Shown: positions 57,555 through 64,000 of the stretch, piece after piece
Numbering within the stretch: position 1 is the stretch's first letter
How the letters are laid out: every line of letters starts with the position of its first letter
From: Embiotoca jacksoni
Lineage: Eukaryota; Chordata; Actinopteri; Embiotocidae
Assembly: GCA_022577435.1 (NCBI GenBank)
Contig: JAKOON010000026.1
Location: forward strand, 5,776,142 to 5,840,141
DNA: 64,000 nucleotides
Reading direction: 5' to 3'
The notes under the pieces: generated by a model
Database searches by the model: none
Told to the model about the DNA's origin: nothing
The model's input: the letters and a program-made list of their open reading frames with translations, nothing else
Made by a program: the position numbers and the translations under genes

Positions 57555-59219
57555 GTGAATTATCATTTATTCAAAATATGTGTAGTCACAACATTAGACT
57601 TCTATCAATTTGATGGGTGCACAGCGTTGTAGCTGCTTGTAGCAGCTGTGAAAAATAAAGCGGGTCTTCCTGTCAGTGTTGGGCTTGTATTCGTCACAGA
57701 TTTTGGAAATTGCCATTGTTTACTTGAAGTTTTTAGTGAGCGGTAATGTCTGTGATGGGGAAAGAAATCAGATTTTTGATTGTTAATCGGTAAAACGTGG
57801 CTTGAAAAAGTGGCTTCAGTGGCATCTGAGGATGTAATCATGAGTCAGAGGTTTTAGTTTTGGAACAAACACAAATCAGACATACTTAAAGTTCTGACAG
57901 TTTCCCTTTTTATTAGCTGCCTTGCCAAGAATTCGATGACTACTGCACATTCGTTTCACTTTTAAGCCTTGTGTGTCAAGTATGGAGCTACAGTCAGGAA
58001 GTGATGGACTGAAAACATGGTGAGACGTGGCTGAGCTGGTTCCTGTTAAACTTATTGCAGTAATTTGCATATTTACGCTCTGAGCAGGTTGAGGCTAAAA
58101 CCTTCATGAGTAAGTATTCAAAGTTACGTCACTTGATCTAAATCAGCACCTGAGTTACATCTGTTTTTTTGGACCACTGGTCAATATGCGTCCTGTGCAG
58201 AGAGTGCTCATCGACTTCACGTTTGAAATGCTTCAGGAAGTCGGGCGAGGTGCTTTTGAGTTGCAATTCAAGAGCAGCTTTGAATACTTACTCACGCAGG
58301 TTATAGCTTCCTCCTTCGTTGTGCTGCGTTGTGTTCACGTGCAACAGGAACGTTTTGATCGCCCCGCCCCCCCCGTCAACCAAAGTGATCAACTTTTTCT
58401 TCAAACATGGAATGAACTCGAAATATTTGCCGCTCTCATTGTCTTTTGCCTTTATGCTCAACTCGCTCTGTTTCTATCAGCTCTTCTCTTTTCTTTTTTT
58501 TTTTTTTTAACACTCTCGCCGTCAGTATCGGCTCGGCTAAATGGCCACTCATGAAACATTCACGGGAACACGACAGATTTATTTTTTTCCTCTTTCAAAT
58601 GATGCAAGATTACAGATACAGGCTGTGAATCTGCTGCATACGTATGCTGCTGGTTATAAAGAGCCGTTTCCCCCGCAGCAGCTCGACCTTTCTTCCACAG
58701 GAAGGCAGGAAAAGTCTTTGGTCATGCAGGAGAATATCAGTGTCAACAGTGTTCAGTCACCCTGCCTGCGCTTATCAACTTACCCTTTTCCCATTTCCAC
58801 CTTATCGGAAATAATTATCTGAATTCTCAGGGCCTCTTGCGCTCTGTTTTCCCCCTCCCCTCGCCGTATAAAAATCCCCCGCTATAACCCGTTATCGCAT
58901 GTCGACTGGCACGCAAGATTTATGTCATTTATCGCCCTTCTAACATGCAGACCAATATGGTTTATTTCTCGATCTCTCCACACCCTCGTGATCCCTGTTC
59001 CCCCCCCCCACCACCACCACCACGGCCGCTCTGAAGATACCGCAGGGGGCGGAAGAAGAGGGCCGAGGGTGTCTTCTCTTGAGCTCCTCTCGACCCTGCT
59101 CCCCCCCCCACCCGGATGAAAGGGCGTCGGCTGGCCTTTTTTTTTTTTTTTTTAATTCAATGAAGCAGGCAAATAGTGAAAATGATGGTTTTCACTGTCA
59201 CAACTATGTGCCACTTATT
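57555..59219. other. Unassigned DNA
   Basis: A 122-codon frame at 58186-58554 ends in a poly-Phe run from a T-tract (58494-58508) and has no domain. C-rich patches at 58998-59022 and 59100-59112 and a T-run at 59139-59153. The part 58850-58930 is non-repetitive and might be conserved. Confidence 0.3.
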
Positions 59220-59470
59220 TTTCCAGCTTGCTCAGACCTTTGACATATGCAGGGATACTTGTCCCACTAATGGCTATAATAAGAGCTCAGATGGAATATA
59301 TACCGACCGGAGACACATTTGCTATTCGCACTATTCCTCCCCAAAAATCACTTGAACTTCACTTGAGATGTCCTACACATATTTTGCATATTAGCACATT
59401 CAAAATTGCAATACCTCGAGGATATTACTGCTTTCTTCATGCAAAAGCAGCATTCACTGTGTAAATCGTA
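59220..59470. promoter_or_regulatory. Candidate conserved non-coding element
   Basis: Repeat-free block with ACATATGCAGGG (59245), TTTTGCATATTAGCAC (octamer-like, 59382) and TTCATGCAAAAGCAG (59437). A 78-codon frame spans it without domain or splice context. Confidence 0.3.
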
Positions 59471-61127
59471 GCCCTGTGTCCTGTCCTCAGGCCGAATGTT
59501 AATAAGTTTTAGAGGGAAATGTTACTGACTTGTGCATTTCTTTTGTGCTGCACAGAAGCGGAGGACTACGATATCATGAACTGGAGCTCATCATCGTGCA
59601 TGTTTACATTAAGGTCATGCCTCGGTTGTTTTTGTCCATTTTTAGCGAAGCAGATCATCTTTGCTGAACTTAAAATAGATGTTTTGAGTTGCAGAAACAA
59701 CCATAAAATCATTAATTATGCTTTTGTTGTCGTATTACAGGAAAAGAAAAAAAAAATAATCAAAAGTTAATTCTTAATTTTTCACAACTTTGCAGAACAT
59801 TTATGTTAATTGAAAATGTAATAAAAGCATTTTGTTGCTCTCCAAAAATATTAGCAGTGCATGCAAAAATATATCTGATCAAACAGCTCAAAGCAAACTC
59901 AATCTTTGAATGGAATCGGTTTAATTCACAGCATTTTCATTAGTTATCAAACGTGTGAAACAATGTGCATTTCTTTCAAGTATTACTCTCAATCCTCATT
60001 TAACCATCCCGTTGAAATCATTTACAAAATGATTCGTTTTCAGGTTTTGTTTTCACATGAATGGAGATTTTATTACGGAGTTAACATAATATCAGATCAG
60101 GTGCGAATTGTTATCGGCATGTGATCTTTACAATGATTGATTATTTACCTTTTTTTTTCCACCTGAGAATAAAACGTCACTCTCCTGAATGATGAATATA
60201 AAGACTATGTCCCCCCCCTCCCACCCCTACCTTTAGCACATCCTGTAGATATAGTACAGTTTGACGTATAGCTTCCTTTCACGGCTGACAAAAATCTGTC
60301 CAGGAAGCACAACATTACTATTGTCAAACTGGGACCCGCAGTTTATAGCTCAATAATGCAGTCATCAGTCATACCGTCACTGACCATCACATGTTTCACA
60401 TTAGCTCCGAGTTTGACACTGATTTATTCCATCGCCGTCTCAGCTGCAGAGGGGCGAAAAAAAATAAACAGCCAGTCAGCATCTGCTGTGCCAAACTGTC
60501 TTTAGCCTTTATCGTATTTTAAACTTAAGATCACACAAACATAAACAGCTTTTCTGTACCGCTTCTTCCTCATACATTTTTCCACTTACAGTTGCGGTCT
60601 AGTGGACTCGCTCCCGTTTTTTTTTTTGGACCCGTCCCCAAATGCCATTTGGCAGAGAGGGAACAGCCTTGTATCCTGATAGCAACCGTATAGCCCAGGC
60701 CTTTTTTTTTTTTTTGCTGTACCCATCCGTTGTGGAATACCCATAAATAATGTGTGACAAAAGGCTGCGCGGGACAATCCTAGGCCTGCTCATTTGACCT
60801 TTCAACAAAGAGAAACTCGACAAAAACAAACAACTCCCCTTGACACAAGGACGCAATCTAATTTGGTGCAGGGAGGCTGAAACAAGGCTTTCCATTTCAG
60901 AGTCTTTCGGGGAGGGAAACTGATTCCAGCTCAGCACACCCACATCACGACCGGCACACGGAGCCCTGAAAAGAAATCAATGGCAAAGGATTTAACAGGC
61001 TAACCATAATTGGGCTCATAGTTTAGACCCACTGTGGTCTTTGGAAGTTTTGTAAATACCAGCAGAGAATAACAATCTGTGTGAAAATAGCTCATGTCTG
61101 TCTAGATGTGGCTCATTGATTTTTCTT
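59471..61127. other. Unassigned DNA
   Basis: A-run at 59744-59757, C-run at 60210-60218, and T-runs at 60618-60627 and 60702-60715 that give poly-Lys in minus-strand frames. No gene or repeat family recognised. Confidence 0.35.
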
Positions 61128-61160
61128 CCCCCCCCCCCCCCCTCCCGCACCCCCCCTCTT
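61128..61160. repeat. Poly-C/C-rich tract
   Basis: About 15 C residues, then TCCCGCACCCCCC. Confidence 0.9.
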
Positions 61161-61309
61161 CTTTCTTTTTTTATTTATCCTCTGTTTTCTTGAGAGAGCC
61201 CTGCAAGAGGGAAGCAGCAGAGAGAGAGAAGCTTTGTCAGATGAACACATCATCCACGTGCACAGAACAGGATCAGATTAGCAGCCAGGCCATTATCTCT
61301 CTCACACTT

Positions 61310-61510
61310 AAACACATTGAGCGTTTACGCTTATTCACGGGGAAACTAATGATCGGCGCGACAGCCGAACGAGCACATACCTGGATGTGGCTATACTGTT
61401 TAACAAGTGCTGCAGTGACCCTGTGATCATTATATGACATGTCGCCGGAGTAGTTGTTAGGCTGAGAATTAAAAGGCCCGGATTAAAAGAGCCTATTTGT
61501 CCCGACGTGC
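61310..61510. promoter_or_regulatory. Candidate conserved non-coding element
   Basis: Repeat-free sequence with GGGGAAACTAATGATCGG (61339), GTGATCATTATATGACATG (61423) and two successive ATTAAAAG words (GAATTAAAAGGCCCGGATTAAAAGAG, 61467-61492). Motif-based inference only. Confidence 0.25.
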
Positions 61511-61789
61511 TTCAGTGCTCAGGTTTTTAAAGGCCTGCCAGGACACAGAAGCAGAAGCAGAACAGAGGAGATATTAAATATTCGGATTGTGCAAACACGT
61601 CCGAACGAGCAGCGAGAGGAGGTCGGCCAGTTCAGCAGGTCGTTCGAATTGAGTGATTTTTTTTTTTTTTGGGGGGGACAATCAAGTGATACCGTTACCT
61701 CACACACATTTGTAGTCTTATTCCATGTTTTAAACAGGATCTGATTAAATGACCGCTGGCTTAAAGAGTAGTCGATTCAGAGGGAGTGT

Positions 61790-62110
61790 GCTGACGGAAA
61801 ATCAGGCGCAGTGTTGTTTCCTGTTATTTTATAACCCGTTATGTGTCTGGTTGTTTTACTTCCTGTGTTTTTGTGCTGGTTTTTGTATTTATACATATAT
61901 ATTTGTCTTTTTTTTCTTTTTTCTTTCTTCCAGTTGCCAGATTGTCTTTGTTCTCCCTCGTGTCTTCACGTTGTCTAGCATGTTCTTCGTGTTATTCCTA
62001 GTGTTGTTTCTGACTTTGATTTTGTTTCCTGGTTTTTGGATATTTTTGCCTGCTCCTTGTGTTTTTGCTCCTCTTTCTGCAAACCGGGACTTTTTTTTTC
62101 CTTCTACCTC
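61790..62110 (+). repeat. T-rich stretch, possibly LTR-derived
   Basis: Text such as TTTTATAACCCGTTATGTGT, CCCTCGTGTCTTCACGTTGT and TTTGTTTCCTGGTTTTTGGA resembles the T-rich end region of decayed fish LTR elements, but no LTR ends or primer sites were found. The 141-codon frame across it (61749-62174) is largely Phe/Leu/Val from T-rich codons and could be misread as a membrane protein. Confidence 0.25.
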
Positions 62111-62461
62111 CGTAGGTTTGGCTTCTCCTTCCTGTAAAATGTTTTTTCCCAATTTCCATCAACAACACACCTGAAAACAGACGTTGGATGTGATTGTGAC
62201 CTTCCAAGTTGACCAAAAACACAAGAGTTTTTAAAAATGTAGCTGAATGCGAGACAACGGAAAATGTACAGAAAAGCACGACCTCATTCTTTTGTGTCTC
62301 TTTTGGTCTGGGGCTGTTTTTCATGGTTAAATTGTTGCTTTTAGTGTCTACAAAACAGAAATCTTAAAGCTACAACATACAATGACTTCTCTTTAGTATG
62401 CTTTTATCTTTGTGGCAGTGTTTTGGATGAAGTGCTTTGCTGCGTTATTATGACTGTCTCT

Positions 62462-62462
<1 letters not shown>

Positions 62463-62492
<30 letters not shown>
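62463..62492. repeat. Poly-C tract, 30 bases
   Basis: Longest C homopolymer of the window. Confidence 0.97.
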
Positions 62493-62494
<2 letters not shown>

Positions 62495-63040
62495 CGTGAT
62501 CTTTACCGTCCCGGACAGAACAGTGATTTTAAATCCAGCCCTGGGAGTCGGGTCCTCTCGACCAATATCAGTGACCGACTTCACTAATGTACCTGCTGCT
62601 GAATGGGAGCAGATTTCTGCAACTGCGCTTCAAAATCTTCTGAAAATCATTGCCAGAGATTTAAAACCCACAGGTATTAGAGGGGAATGTTATTTTCACG
62701 CATCCACATAATTTTGGCCATATGGCGTATGAGTGTTTGCATGATTCACTGTACACTTTAGTCCAACAGCAGCTTTCATGCAGGCAAAACAAAATAAAAA
62801 TTCATGTGGAACCGACACTGTACTCTATTTTTAGACATCAATCTTGATGCGTCCAGAGGAGAAAGAGAAGAGGCGCTAAACGCACAACACCGGAGTCAGG
62901 AGCTCAGAGCAAACAAATACTTTGCACACAAAATCAGGAGTATGCTTCTGTTAGGCGAACAAAAGATATCAGGGAGAGTCTGGGGATGAATTTAAGATAC
63001 ACAAAACACACAATGCAGCAAAAACTCAGGCATAAACTGT
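62493..63040. other. Unassigned DNA
   Basis: No gene or repeat recognised. Confidence 0.35.
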
Positions 63041-63279
63041 AACGTCAAACTGCAATACCACCGAGTGCCACCAGAGGTCGGCTCCAAAAAAGCCTTCAGC
63101 TGCATAGACTCCCATTCAACTCGTCTCATGAAATAATAGCCAATAAAAACAATTTCCATGGGCCATTTTGGTTTGAATTAAAGTCCCGCCTTCTTATACA
63201 TTTTCTGGAGGTCCATCTGAAAATAATACCGTCATTGATTAGAAAATAAACCTCATAAATCAGTGTGTTTGGGAGGGAC
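63041..63279 (+). repeat. Dispersed repeat family 'ACCACCGAG', copy 3
   Basis: AAACTGCAATACCACCGAGT, GCCACCAGAGGTCGGCTCCA and CATAGACTCCCATTCAACTC match 32491-32570. Further right, GGTCCATCTGAAAATAATAC matches the complement of 39594-39583 and its neighbours. An extra segment of about 70 bases between the two halves is absent from copy 2. Confidence 0.7.
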
Positions 63280-63305
63280 GGGGGGGGGGGGGGGGGGGGG
63301 GGGGG
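63280..63305. repeat. Poly-G tract, 26 bases
   Basis: Uninterrupted G-run abutting the right part of the dispersed repeat. Confidence 0.97.
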
Positions 63306-63922
63306 TTAAGTTAAACGGGCAAAACACCAAAATTCAACAAAAGAGGAGAAGCAGAAGACCCAAACCGCAATAAATCTGTGTGATTGTAATTGTCTTTACA
63401 TTTCCTAAATAAAGTTGTGTGTGTGCAGAGCCTCTGAGCGTAACTGTTACCACCTGGAGTAATAATGACATATTATTTTATTGCATGATTTAGTCCTCCA
63501 TATGAGCCAAAAATCACTCCAGACTGTGTACCAGTCAGCAGCACATTCTGTCTTTCTTTCAAACACATGTGGCAGGCGGGCATTTTTTGCCTGTCTGAAT
63601 TTAAAGGAATCTTAATAATGTGACAAACAGGTGAAAACAGCGTATCCAATTTCACATAATCCAGTTTGTAGCAGGGGGAGGGGGGGGCACTCTTAACATA
63701 TTCACATCCAGACCGCATACAGTAAGCTGCATTTTTCGGTTTGTGCTCACGGCACAAAATGCTACGAGGCTGTGTTATATATCTAATTCAGCATATTTAA
63801 GATGAACCATATGGAGCAGTCCCCTATTGTGTCACTCGGATCTGCCAGGCGGGATTGTGTGTGGCTTTCGAACACTGCTGTAAATTTTTTTTTTTTTTTT
63901 TAATGATGTTTTTACTTTGCAG
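63306..63922. other. Unassigned DNA
   Basis: A 94-codon minus frame (63473-63757) has no domain. A T-run of about 16 at 63887-63901 precedes the acceptor-like site at 63922. Confidence 0.35.
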
Positions 63923-64000
63923 TGTCAGCTTCAGTTCAACGTGTTTGGAAGGTTTCTGAGTCTGAAGGACGACAGGGCACTTTGCTGAGGGTGTCTGGAG
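63923..64000 (+). other. Weak candidate exon start, cut by window edge
   Basis: A T-rich stretch and TTTTTACTTTGCAG end at 63922, a good acceptor. One phase (starting 63925) stays open to the window end, reading SASVQRVWKVSESEGRQGTL and on. The other two phases close. No protein match is recognised, and the donor, if any, lies outside. Confidence 0.17.

Noticed and set aside
61749..62174. 141-codon frame that looks like a multi-pass membrane protein
   Set aside because: Hydrophobicity comes from T-rich codons (Phe, Leu, Val) in low-complexity sequence that may be LTR-derived; no conserved residues or splice context.
1..64000. CRISPR arrays, bacterial operons, prophage or plasmid features
   Set aside because: The composition, CA/GT arrays and transposon families are vertebrate; no regularly spaced repeat-spacer structure exists.
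1..64000. Known microRNA, tRNA or rRNA genes
   Set aside because: I looked for several well-known microRNA mature sequences and for tRNA box motifs and saw none; a covariance-model scan would be decisive.

Overview
This window reads as non-coding DNA from a ray-finned fish, most likely a percomorph teleost. The evidence is the repeat content: very long CA/GT microsatellites, long poly-C/poly-G tracts, a decayed Tc1-type transposon of a structure common in teleosts, L2-like and SINE-like retroposon ends, short transposons with terminal inverted repeats, and several diverged repeats that I recognise from fish genomes. Species and gene neighbourhood cannot be read from the sequence.

No convincing protein-coding gene was found. 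Every long open frame examined is explained by a microsatellite, a homopolymer, a transposon or GC-rich composition. Three short stretches have usable splice signals and an open frame (3532-3615, 57473-57554, 63923-64000), but they match no protein I know and are offered only as weak exon candidates. The window is therefore best read as intergenic or deep intronic sequence. Several AT-rich, repeat-free blocks contain clusters of TAAT-type motifs (about 0.8-1.4, 12.1, 24.1, 45.7-46.6, 47.6, 51.7, 56.3, 59.2 and 61.4 kb). They would fit the regulatory landscape of a developmental gene, but conservation cannot be tested here.

Layout. 0-10 kb: a CATGTG-rich dispersed repeat at the left edge, two recognisable fish repeats (about 1.9 and 3.9 kb), two LINE/SINE-type tails (6.1 and 8.9 kb) and two CA arrays. 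10-20 kb: a 20-bp-arm hairpin (11.2 kb), a possible Harbinger relic (12.4-13.0 kb), an internally deleted Tc1-like element with a broken transposase remnant (14.55-15.34 kb) and GC-rich single-copy DNA (16.5-17.4 kb). 20-32 kb: two more fish repeats, an antisense L2-like 3' region (26.5-27.0 kb), a 159-bp retroposed insert with a perfect 15-bp target-site duplication (27.2 kb) and the second CATGTG repeat (31.2 kb). 32-45 kb: two of the three copies of one repeat family (32.4 and 39.5 kb), a fold-back MITE-like element (37.3-37.6 kb) and a Tc1-family end (43.2-43.4 kb). 45-64 kb: candidate regulatory blocks, a strong CpG island (about 49.7-50.0 kb), two inverted-repeat MITEs (52.0-52.5 and 55.5-55.8 kb), a perfect 40-bp palindrome (54.8 kb) and the third copy of the dispersed family (63.0-63.3 kb).

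I found no clear undescribed gene system. The features most worth a second look are the structural ones: the perfect palindrome, the hairpin, the fold-back element, the CpG island without a gene, and the TSD-flanked retroposon.
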